Of a stretch of DNA of 13,733 nt, positions 1-6,399 are shown piece by piece. The notes beneath the pieces were generated by a model. The model was not told the origin of the DNA. It saw nothing but the letters and a program-made list of their open reading frames with translations, and searched no databases. This DNA is from an uncultured Anaerococcus sp. (lineage in GTDB: Bacteria > Bacillota > Clostridia > Tissierellales > Peptoniphilaceae). Where the stretch lies: the NCBI RefSeq assembly GCF_943912385.1, contig NZ_CALTTY010000029.1, positions 1 through 13,733 on the forward strand, given 5' to 3'. Positions within the stretch are counted from its first letter, which is position 1; each line of letters begins with the position of its first letter. Position numbers and translations under genes: made by a program.

Positions 1-103
1 ATTCATATGTTTATAGGTAAGAAATTAGAAGTACAACTTTTTGGGGGTACCATAGGCATACGGAAAGCCCCCTAGGGGTTCCCCCAGATACGTAGATTCA
101 ACT
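1..103 (-). repeat. Dispersed G/C-rich repeat copy lacking the interior found at 13.0-13.7 kb
   Basis: A G/C-rich island in AT-rich DNA. Bases 55-77 are the exact reverse complement of 13011-13033 (23 nt). Bases 31-50 are a near-exact reverse complement of 13684-13702 (shared core CCCCAAAA then GTTGTA). In the right-hand copy these blocks lie about 650 bp apart, but here they nearly touch. Bases 48-62 also match the reverse complement of 8234-8248 at 14 of 15 positions. The rest of 104-217 is AT-rich, with no clear terminator for the operon ending at 218. Confidence 0.6.
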
Positions 104-217
104 GTAAGTGGAATAGTTTATCCTAATTTACAAAATTGCAAAAATTGAATAGCAGTTAATATAAATATCATAATATAAAACAAAACAAAAACTAAAGTTT
201 ATTGAAAATAAACCCGT

Positions 218-1858
218 CTAAGCTCTAATTCTAAAAGTTTTCGACCCAAACCTCACTATCAAAACATTCACAATGATTATAAAAGCAAGGATAAAGCCGC
301 CGCTTACCATCAAAATCATCTTGTAATCCATGTCCTTTACAATAAATGCACCATAAATACAAATATAGTAGGTAAGCATATTTATGACTCCTGCAAGTTT
401 GCTTACTGCCATTCCCTCTTGGTTGTAAGGTTGGATTAGGTAGTATTTAGCAAGGGCGAGGCTTGTGAAAAAGCTGGTCATTAGCAAGATATATACCAGG
501 ACGATTAAATTATTTATCCAGAAAATTTCTCCCTTGTAAGCCATGGCTACCATATAGGTTAGAAAAACCGCCGTCGCTGGAATCATGTTAATAGCTAGCA
601 TGGACCTAAATCTTAGCCTATACATAGATAGCAGCATCTCGCCCTTCCTGTAAAAACCATAAGGCAAAAGCCCCTGGTCACAGTTTAAATACATGGCGGT
701 TATGACCTTATCTTGCCTTGATAAGATATACATTAGAAAGGGCATGGCCCTTATTATCATTTCAAAAATATTTTCCACTCCCAATGTTTGCTTAAAAACC
801 GTAAGAAAGAAGGCTCCTAGACCAATTACTGGTACCGCTAAGGATTTTATTATGACAGGCTTTTTAATAAGTCTCTTATGCCTAATAAAAAATAAGTAAT
901 TAAGGAGGGCAAGGCCTTTTTTATTATTAAGTCCCTTTGTATTTTTTACTTCTATATCCTTATCCCTGAGCTCATAATTTTTCGCTAAGTTTTCGTCCAT
1001 TTTTTCCACAGCTACATCATATTCTTGAACCGAATCCTCGATTACTTGGTCAAAAGATTTGAATTTCCTAAGTCTACTTACTCCATAAATGAAAAGAATA
1101 AGTGAAAAACTAAAAATTATAGCAGTCGAAAGCCTTAGATCAAAAACTCCTGTAATAACAAGTCCCATAGTCGCAAGATAAATCAAGAGAATAAGGGCAA
1201 ATTGCAAAAGTCCATTATCTAAGATTCCCTTTTTGTGTTTGAGTTTATATTTCATCCAAAAAACCGAAGCACCAGTTTCTAAGAAATAAACTCCAAGGCC
1301 CATCAAAAGAGGATAGATAGGCGATACTTTTCCTATAAGACTAAAGACTAAAAGATAAACAAGACTTCTTCCGATTAGCCTCATTGCTGGTTTGTAGTAC
1401 AAAAAAATCTTAGCAGAAGACATCGGCTCTATATGGTACCTGGAATAATATTTACTTATATTGGCCCCATTGTCATATATAAAATTCCTAAAAATCCCCG
1501 TCGCATAGTAGAGGATAACAGGCACCATGAGGTCCATAAGATAAGAAGCAAGGTCAGTTCGGCTCGCAATATCTGCTTGAAAAATCTCTCCACCAAAGAT
1601 TTTAAAAATCCACACATAGCTGATAATTGTGAATAAATAGGCGATTCCAAAGGATAGGAGACAAGCAAAAATTTGTTTTATAAAGATAAAAATCGGATAA
1701 AAGGCGTGGATAATTCCTTTTATTTCCGAAAATCTATACTTATCTCCCAGGTGTTTGCCTATTAAGGGGAGTTTTCTAACCCCATAGACCATAAGGTTAA
1801 AAGTTTCTGAAAGGGCGATTTTTTCTGCTAGTATGTAGGTTTTAAAATCTCTAGCCAT
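218..1858 (-). CDS. Large ABC exporter permease (about 12 membrane segments)
   Basis: A 546-residue polytopic membrane protein, probably the transmembrane subunit of an ABC exporter. About six hydrophobic segments lie in residues 50-260, a charged cytoplasmic stretch at about 262-330, and about six more in 338-535. This looks like two ABC-2-type halves in one chain, roughly twice the usual 250-residue permease. The ATG start overlaps the end of the upstream ATPase gene by 8 nt (ATGGCTAG), so the two are translationally coupled and almost certainly form one transporter. The substrate cannot be read from the sequence; the family includes lipid, peptide and drug exporters. I see no accessory extracytoplasmic domain. 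Confident as a permease, not as to what it transports. Confidence 0.8.
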   Translation of the reverse strand: MARDFKTYILAEKIALSETFNLMVYGVRKLPLIGKHLGDKYRFSEIKGIIHAFYPIFIFIKQIFACLLSFGIAYLFTIISYVWIFKIFGGEIFQADIASRTDLASYLMDLMVPVILYYATGIFRNFIYDNGANISKYYSRYHIEPMSSAKIFLYYKPAMRLIGRSLVYLLVFSLIGKVSPIYPLLMGLGVYFLETGASVFWMKYKLKHKKGILDNGLLQFALILLIYLATMGLVITGVFDLRLSTAIIFSFSLILFIYGVSRLRKFKSFDQVIEDSVQEYDVAVEKMDENLAKNYELRDKDIEVKNTKGLNNKKGLALLNYLFFIRHKRLIKKPVIIKSLAVPVIGLGAFFLTVFKQTLGVENIFEMIIRAMPFLMYILSRQDKVITAMYLNCDQGLLPYGFYRKGEMLLSMYRLRFRSMLAINMIPATAVFLTYMVAMAYKGEIFWINNLIVLVYILLMTSFFTSLALAKYYLIQPYNQEGMAVSKLAGVINMLTYYICIYGAFIVKDMDYKMILMVSGGFILAFIIIVNVLIVRFGSKTFRIRA

Positions 1859-2582
1859 GGACTTCCCCCAGGTTAATTTCTTCTTTTTTGCCGGCTAGAA
1901 TTGATATTAACTTATCCTCAAAGTCAGGATCAGCAAGGTAAGAATCATCAAGCCCTGCTAGCTTCTTATCTGACAAGAGGACAATCTTATCGCAAATATC
2001 CTTGGCAAGCTGCAAAATATGGGTTGAAAAAATCATGATGTGGTCTTCGTGAATCTGTCTGATAATTTTTTTCATCTGGAGAGACACAACCACATCAAGG
2101 CTTGTTAAAGGCTCATCCATTAAGATTACCCTCGGTTTTAAGATCAAAAACATGAGCATTTGGATCTTATTTTTCATCCCTGTCGAGTAAGACTGGATTA
2201 GCCTGTGACTGTCTTCCTCGTCAAAATCAACCAGGTCCAGGTAGTAGTCGATGTCTTTTAGGTCTTTGATATTTTCTTTATTAGCGTCAATAAAAAACCT
2301 AATAAACTCGTATCCTGTTAAAAATTTGGGCAGGTCAGGTTCTGCAACCATCATGAAAACATCGTCAAAAGAAATTGGGGTCTTCGCGCCATTTTCTTCT
2401 ATGTAAATCTCACCATCATCTTTCTTTATAGATTCTGTGATAAGCCTAAATAGTGTAGTTTTACCAGCACCATTTCGGCCCAAAAGAGCATATACAGTTC
2501 CCTTTTCAAAACTATATGAAGCATCCTTCAAAACTTTCTTGCTATCAAAGGACTTGGATAAATTTTCTATTACTAATTTCAT
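1851..2582 (-). CDS. ABC transporter ATP-binding protein
   Basis: A 243-residue cytoplasmic ATPase that should power the permease encoded immediately downstream. Visible motifs are Walker A GRNGAGKT (residues 35-42), a divergent signature YSTGMKNK in place of LSGGQ, Walker B VILMDEP, and the H-loop STH. This divergent signature is common in ABC-2-type exporter ATPases. I prefer the ATG at 2582 over a TTG 12 nt upstream, because GAGAGGG sits 5-6 nt before the ATG and the protein then begins with the usual MKLVIENLSKSF. The gene is divergent from the GntR gene at 2741, across a 158-bp region that carries operator-like repeats. Confidence 0.9.
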   Translation of the reverse strand: MKLVIENLSKSFDSKKVLKDASYSFEKGTVYALLGRNGAGKTTLFRLITESIKKDDGEIYIEENGAKTPISFDDVFMMVAEPDLPKFLTGYEFIRFFIDANKENIKDLKDIDYYLDLVDFDEEDSHRLIQSYSTGMKNKIQMLMFLILKPRVILMDEPLTSLDVVVSLQMKKIIRQIHEDHIMIFSTHILQLAKDICDKIVLLSDKKLAGLDDSYLADPDFEDKLISILAGKKEEINLGEVHG

Positions 2583-2619
2583 ATTCCCTCTCAATTTAAA
2601 ATCTTAACTATTTTTAATA

Positions 2620-2655
2620 ACTAATCATTTCCATTTTAACATTTTTAAAAAATTA
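2620..2655 (-). promoter_or_regulatory. Possible promoter of the leftward ABC operon
   Basis: On the minus strand TTTTCA is followed after 18 bp by TAAAAT (five of six matches to TATAAT). It lies about 40-70 bp upstream of the ATPase start, in very AT-rich DNA where chance matches are common. It is the best candidate seen and no more. Confidence 0.25.
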
Positions 2656-2667
2656 ATGAAAATAAAT

Positions 2668-2716
2668 TTGACATTGTATTAAGGATGTAGTACATTTGTA
2701 TTAAGGTAGTAGTACA
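2668..2716 (+). promoter_or_regulatory. Promoter with two tandem operator-like dyads for the GntR-ABC operon
   Basis: TTGACA (2668-2673) and TACATT (2691-2696) are spaced by 17 bp, giving a good sigma-A-type promoter. Two 20-bp units with a 22-bp period overlay and follow it: 2675-2694 and 2697-2716. Both begin TGTATTAAGG and end TAGTACA. Each is an imperfect dyad, TGTATTA-N6-TAGTACA. YtrA-subfamily GntR repressors are known to bind TGTA...TACA-type inverted repeats at their own promoters. Binding here would cover the -10 box, so autorepression by the next gene is the natural inference. Confidence 0.7.
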
Positions 2717-2740
2717 ACGATACAATGAAAGAAGGTCAGT

Positions 2741-3100
2741 ATGGATTTTGATAACAACCGACCTATCTACATCCAGCTTGTAGAGGATTTTAAGATTAAG
2801 ATTTCTACAGGCGACTGGCAGGCGGGGAGCAAGATTGACTCAGTTAGAAGTCTTGCCACGACCTATAAGGTAAATCCAAATACCATCCAGAGAGCTCTCA
2901 CTGAGCTTGAAAGGGAGGGACTTTGTGAAAGTCAGAGGACTATTGGTAGGTTTGTAACAGAAGATAAAAACAAGATAAAATCACTTTCAAATAAGGCTTT
3001 TGAAAGCTTTGCAGATGATTTTATCAGCGGTATGGACTCTCTTAATATAGGAAAAGATGAGGCCATAGGAGAGCTTAGTAAATATTGGGAGGAGAAATGA
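2741..3100 (+). CDS. GntR family repressor, YtrA subfamily
   Basis: A 119-residue DNA-binding regulator. Residues 1-75 form a GntR winged helix, with the recognisable opening RPIYIQLVEDFKIKI, the PSVR-like SVRSLA and the NPNTIQRAL recognition helix. A short C-terminal tail of about 45 residues replaces the large effector domain of FadR/HutC types. That architecture defines the YtrA subfamily, which normally represses an ABC operon that includes its own gene. The start has GAAGG at a good distance, and the stop overlaps the next ATG (ATGA). Tandem dyads on its promoter are the probable binding sites. The inducer is unknown; in related systems it is often a cell-wall-active compound. Confidence 0.9.
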   Translation: MDFDNNRPIYIQLVEDFKIKISTGDWQAGSKIDSVRSLATTYKVNPNTIQRALTELEREGLCESQRTIGRFVTEDKNKIKSLSNKAFESFADDFISGMDSLNIGKDEAIGELSKYWEEK

Positions 3101-3780
3101 TCGAGATAAAAAACTTAAGCCTCAAATACGGCGGTAAAATGGTCTTAGAAGACCTAAATTTAAACTTGGATAAGGGCAGGATTATAGGTCTTGTCGGGGA
3201 AAATGGTACAGGCAAGTCCACCCTAATGAGGGTCCTTGCAGGCCTTGAGAAAAATTACAATGGAGATGTTAAAATCAGTGGTCATAGACCAGGAGGGGAA
3301 ACAAACAGCCTTATCTCCTACCAGCCTGACCACCTCCCCTTTGATGACTTTATGACTATAATAGATATAGGAAATATCTATGATAAGTTTTATGAAGATT
3401 TCGACCCAACAAGCTATTACAAGATGATTGATTCATTTTCTATAGCAAGAAACCTTAAAATCAAGGAATGCTCCAAGGGGATGAAAGATAAGGTCCAGAT
3501 TGCAGCAAGTCTTGCTAGAAAGACCGATTTATATCTCTTGGATGAGCCTATGACAGGTATTGACCCGAAGGCAAGATACGAGATGCTAAATACAATTATA
3601 GAAAATTTTAGCCCTCTTTCGACCCTCATCATATCTACCCACCTTATTTCTGAGATAGAAAAAATCCTAGATGAGGTAGTCCTTATTTCAGATGGCAAAA
3701 TAATCGCCCACAAGGCAGTTGATACTATAAGAGAAGAAGAAGGCCTAAGCCTTGAAGAATATTTTAGGGAGGTTCTCTAA
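3097..3780 (+). CDS. ABC transporter ATP-binding protein
   Basis: A 227-residue ATPase partner of the following permease. Walker A is GENGTGKST (34-42), the signature is divergent (CSKGMKDK), Walker B is LYLLDEP, and the switch histidine lies in STHLISEIE. A TTG at 3085 is possible, but the ATG at 3097 has GGGAGGAG directly upstream and sits in an ATGA overlap with the GntR stop, so I chose it. The stop codon overlaps the permease start by one base (TAATG). GntR, this ATPase and the permease form a compact operon in the YtrA-YtrB style. Confidence 0.92.
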   Translation: MIEIKNLSLKYGGKMVLEDLNLNLDKGRIIGLVGENGTGKSTLMRVLAGLEKNYNGDVKISGHRPGGETNSLISYQPDHLPFDDFMTIIDIGNIYDKFYEDFDPTSYYKMIDSFSIARNLKIKECSKGMKDKVQIAASLARKTDLYLLDEPMTGIDPKARYEMLNTIIENFSPLSTLIISTHLISEIEKILDEVVLISDGKIIAHKAVDTIREEEGLSLEEYFREVL

Positions 3781-4574
3781 TGGGAAAATTATTTAGACAA
3801 ATTTTTAAAGAAGACATAAAAAAGGTCATAGCCTGGATGCTATCACCTAGCCTAATAGCAGCTGTTGGAGCCCTACTATATAATAGAACCAATTTCCGTC
3901 CAGTGGCCCTTGTTATTTTTGTAAGCATGGCAGTCATGACCTTTGCCCCACTTGTTTCCCTAGCAAGCCTAGTAGACAATGATAACGCTAGGTTTTATGG
4001 CAAAAAAGCCGCCTTTTATTCATCTTTGCCTGTAAACTCAGAAAAAGTAACTGGCGCAAGACTCATAAACTACTTGATAATGGGATTTGTTATAGGAATT
4101 TTTAGTCTATTTAACTTTTTAACTTTCTCTGTACCAGACGAAAGCGGTCTGGAGCCCCTAGACATACTTAGAGCCATAGGTCAGAGCATAGACTTTAATA
4201 TCTTTATCAGCATTATTAAATTTGCAGTGATATTAGTCTTGTTTTATGCAATCTTTATCCTAATTATTATGGCAGCTACAACCCTTGGTGCATCAAGGCC
4301 TTTTAATAAAATGGGCAAGATTGGAGGAGTTATTCTCTTTGCAGGTATGTTTTTACTCCAAGGCTATGTATATATTAAATTTATCAATGTCCTTGAAAAT
4401 ACAACACTCATAAAATTTATGGAATACTCAAAGAGCACAGCAACTTTCACTATAAACATGCTAGACTTAAACTGGTCATCCTTTGCGATTATTGTCCTAA
4501 TTTTAGGAGCCTTTGCCCTAGCCTATTTCGCCCTAACAAATTATTTCCATAAGGAGAAGATTTCTGTAGACTAA
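3780..4574 (+). CDS. ABC-2 type permease of the GntR-linked exporter
   Basis: A 264-residue membrane protein with about six hydrophobic segments (near residues 20-38, 42-64, 94-115, 141-165, 177-198 and 235-254), the normal size for an ABC-2-type permease. It begins within the ATPase stop codon, with GGGAGG about 8 nt upstream, so translation is coupled. It has no periplasmic domain or recognisable substrate motif. With the neighbouring ATPase it should make a small exporter controlled by the GntR repressor. Unlike the permease at 218-1858 it is a single unit, so the two divergent systems are not simple duplicates. Confidence 0.85.
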   Translation: MGKLFRQIFKEDIKKVIAWMLSPSLIAAVGALLYNRTNFRPVALVIFVSMAVMTFAPLVSLASLVDNDNARFYGKKAAFYSSLPVNSEKVTGARLINYLIMGFVIGIFSLFNFLTFSVPDESGLEPLDILRAIGQSIDFNIFISIIKFAVILVLFYAIFILIIMAATTLGASRPFNKMGKIGGVILFAGMFLLQGYVYIKFINVLENTTLIKFMEYSKSTATFTINMLDLNWSSFAIIVLILGAFALAYFALTNYFHKEKISVD

Positions 4575-4580
4575 GGAGGG

Positions 4581-4603
4581 AAAAGATTGTATCTCAATCT
4601 TTT
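4581..4603 (+). terminator. AT-rich hairpin just after the permease gene
   Basis: AAAAGATTG and CAATCTTTT form a perfect 9-bp stem around a 5-nt loop. It starts 7 nt after the permease stop and the descending arm ends in four T. It may be a weak terminator or an mRNA 3'-end stabiliser ahead of the stronger terminator at 4698. Confidence 0.4.
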
Positions 4604-4686
4604 AAACCTTTCAAAACAACGCCAATTAAGACACAGACTTTTTCAAAAATGAAGACCTAGACCAACCTCTAGCCCCTGAAGAATAA
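4587..4686 (+). pseudogene. Possible small frameshifted ORF of about 32 codons
   Basis: AAGGAGGG (4573-4580) is a strong ribosome site with no annotated gene behind it. A TTG at 4587 opens a 21-codon frame (MYLNLLNLSKQR...) that stops at 4652. The run TTTTTCAAAAAT lies just before that stop. Removing one base of the T run would continue into the acidic tail NEDLDQPLAPEE ending at 4686. The case rests only on the ribosome site and coding-like composition. The frame also overlaps a hairpin, so it may be nothing. Confidence 0.2.
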
Positions 4687-4697
4687 TTAAAACAAAG

Positions 4698-4726
4698 CAA
4701 AAAGCCCCCAGCGGGCTTTTTGTTTT
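4698..4726 (+). terminator. Rho-independent terminator of the GntR-ABC operon
   Basis: CAAAAAGCCC (4698-4707) pairs with GGGCTTTTTG (4713-4722) around a 5-nt loop, followed by TTTT. The T-rich descending arm suits rightward termination, and the A-rich ascending arm could also serve leftward transcripts. Confidence 0.85.
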
Positions 4727-4772
4727 GGATAAATTTTTAATTTAGAAACATGATTTGAAATAAGAAAAAAAT

Positions 4773-4925
4773 GGGGCTGTTGCAGAATTAATAAATCGTC
4801 CCAATATTACCAGGGGAACCTCTTAGAGAATTTTGCCTCCATGAGCCGGAAGGCTATATAAAAAAATTTTCTAAAAGAACCCTCTGCCGATTGGACATTA
4901 GTTATTCATAATTTACAACATCCCC
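4773..4925. mobile_element. Foldback MITE of 153 bp with IS6-like ends
   Basis: The ends are imperfect inverted repeats: GGGGCTGTTGCAGAATTA on the left, and GGGGATGTTGTAAATTA read inward from the right. The similarity continues inward in both arms (AGGGGAACCTCTTAGAGAATTTT against AGAGGGTTCTTTTAGAAAATTTT in outline) to a central AGCC-GGAA-GGCT hairpin, so nearly the whole element folds back on itself. The tip resembles the GGnnCTGTTGCAAA ends of IS6-family elements. The flanks AAAAAAAT (4765-4772) and AAAGAAAT (4926-4933) agree at 7 of 8 positions, compatible with the 8-bp duplication of that family, although A-rich DNA weakens this. It encodes no transposase and ends at the stop codon of the lipoprotein gene. 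Confidence 0.6.
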
Positions 4926-4932
4926 AAAGAAA

Positions 4933-5247
4933 TTAAACTCCTTCCAAGTCAGAAATTTTAATATAAAAGCCCTGACCCTGGTAGGTCACATATACAAAGC
5001 CATTCTCCTCTTCCTGGTTGATTGTTACTATCGTACCTTTTTCCAGACTGTCAAAGTCTGTATTCATATCATCATCTGTATAAATTTTAGAATCTTTCTT
5101 TAGCTTATAGGAAAGACCAATCCCAAGTTCATCTTTGACCCTGATACCACTTGGAGGCCTTGTTTTTATATCTCGTTTAGTGTAGACCTCCTCCCTGCCA
5201 CATCCAGCAAGGACTAAAAGACTAAATATTATTAGTAATTTATTTAT
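4933..5247 (-). CDS. Small SH3-like lipoprotein with a non-canonical (AUA) start
   Basis: A 104-codon frame easily missed because it has no ATG, GTG or TTG start. The product begins (I)NKLLIIFSLLVLAGC, a textbook type II signal peptide with lipobox LAGC (Cys16). A charged linker follows, then a region from about residue 34 (GIRVKDELGIGLSYKL, EKGTIVTI, GFVYVTYQGQGFYIKISDL) that resembles a bacterial SH3 fold. The best start is ATA at 5247, inside the CATAAATAA end of the Wzz-like gene, with GGGGTGG about 6 nt upstream. An ATT at 5262 is the only other possibility before an in-frame TAG. The protein should be membrane-anchored outside the cell and probably belongs to the polysaccharide operon. 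An ATG-to-ATA mutation that lowers or abolishes expression is the main alternative. Confidence 0.65.
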   Translation of the reverse strand: MNKLLIIFSLLVLAGCGREEVYTKRDIKTRPPSGIRVKDELGIGLSYKLKKDSKIYTDDDMNTDFDSLEKGTIVTINQEEENGFVYVTYQGQGFYIKISDLEGV

Positions 5248-6385
5248 GGTAAACCACCCCGCAATAACCTATACCAAGTTCTCTTAATTCCAATATGGCC
5301 CTATCTAAGTCACTCTTCTTAGTTTTTTCATCTACTAAGATTATTTCCATATCACAAAGCTTAGCTATAAGGTATGGGTCTGATGTTTCTAGGGACTTCT
5401 GGTCAACCATGATATAGTTATAAGAATTTTCCCTATTTACTATATCAGCAAAAAACTCATTGCTATCTAAGATTTTTTCCGAAGCGCTATCGGGTAAAGC
5501 AAGGTAGTCAATATTTCCCTTTCTTAAAACTTTGGTATTTCCTAGTTCGGATAGGTACTTTCCTTCAAGCCCAGCCTTATTTTTACTATCTACAAAAAGT
5601 ATACCATTGTTTGTAGCAAGATCCTCTGCTAGATTCTTCGCAAAGTTAAATGAATCAGTTTCTCCCAGGCTTGTAAGACCGATAATTCCATTTTCTAGCC
5701 TGTAGTCTATTTTTGACTTTATCTTTAAAGTCTCTGTACTTTCTCCTAAAATATTATAACCGTATTCTCTAAGGTCATTAGCTCCTGCCAAAGAATCTGA
5801 AAAGAGAGTCTTAATTATTACTATAATAAGACCTAAGAGAACGCCAGCCACTCCTGCAAGAAGGGAGAAAATAACCAGCTTTTTCTTAGATGGTTTTTCT
5901 ACAAGCACATCTTGGAGGTAGTTTAGGTTGTCAGCATTTAAATAATCTCTTGCCATGGTCCTAAAGTTTTCAGAAATAAGAGTCAGCCCATCTTCTGCCC
6001 TGGCTTCATTTTTATCAATATAGCTAAGGGTTATTAGCCCAGCCTGAGGATTTACCTCATAGTCAGACCTTTCCATGATTTCCTTATAGTCAATCTCTCC
6101 CCCACCCTTGTTTAGGTCTGTGGCTACTTTCTCATAAAGGTCGGGCGACTTTATAATTTCAGAATAAATATTTGCAAGCTTCTCATTTAAAATTAGCTTG
6201 TTATAGGATACTTCCTCATCTTCTCCTGCTGTTGCAATTAAAACTGTTTGAGCTTCATAGGTCCCTCCAGTTTTTTTAAGGCCTAGACCTAAGACTAGGG
6301 CAAAGAGGATTAGTCCAGGGAGTAAAACTAGGGGTAAGTTTTTCTTAATCCCGTCGATTAATTGGTAGGTTGTAACTTTTTTCAT
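5240..6385 (-). CDS. Wzz-like polysaccharide co-polymerase fused to a degenerate BY-kinase domain
   Basis: A 381-residue inner-membrane protein of the capsule/exopolysaccharide co-polymerase type. Membrane helix 1 is about residues 17-36, followed by an extracytoplasmic Wzz-like region (LIATAGEDEEVSYNKLILNEKLANIYSEII, 49-78, in outline). Helix 2 is about 169-192, after the basic VEKPSKKKL. Residues 230-381 align by pattern with CpsD/CapB tyrosine autokinases: GIIGLTSLGETDSFNFAKNLA where the P-loop should be, ILFVDSK at the Walker A' place, NYIMVDQ at Walker B, and the closing GYCGVVYHK. The P-loop lacks GK[S/T], and there is no C-terminal tyrosine cluster, so catalysis is unlikely. AGGAG precedes the ATG, and the gene lies 14 bp downstream of the EpsG-like gene. 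Confidence 0.8.
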   Translation of the reverse strand: MKKVTTYQLIDGIKKNLPLVLLPGLILFALVLGLGLKKTGGTYEAQTVLIATAGEDEEVSYNKLILNEKLANIYSEIIKSPDLYEKVATDLNKGGGEIDYKEIMERSDYEVNPQAGLITLSYIDKNEARAEDGLTLISENFRTMARDYLNADNLNYLQDVLVEKPSKKKLVIFSLLAGVAGVLLGLIIVIIKTLFSDSLAGANDLREYGYNILGESTETLKIKSKIDYRLENGIIGLTSLGETDSFNFAKNLAEDLATNNGILFVDSKNKAGLEGKYLSELGNTKVLRKGNIDYLALPDSASEKILDSNEFFADIVNRENSYNYIMVDQKSLETSDPYLIAKLCDMEIILVDEKTKKSDLDRAILELRELGIGYCGVVYHK

Positions 6386-6399
6386 AAAAACTCCTATCT

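Noticed and set aside
4773..4925. Degraded insertion sequence with a transposase fragment
   Set aside because: No frame resembling a transposase; the whole segment is explained by two imperfect inverted arms, so a MITE is the better description.
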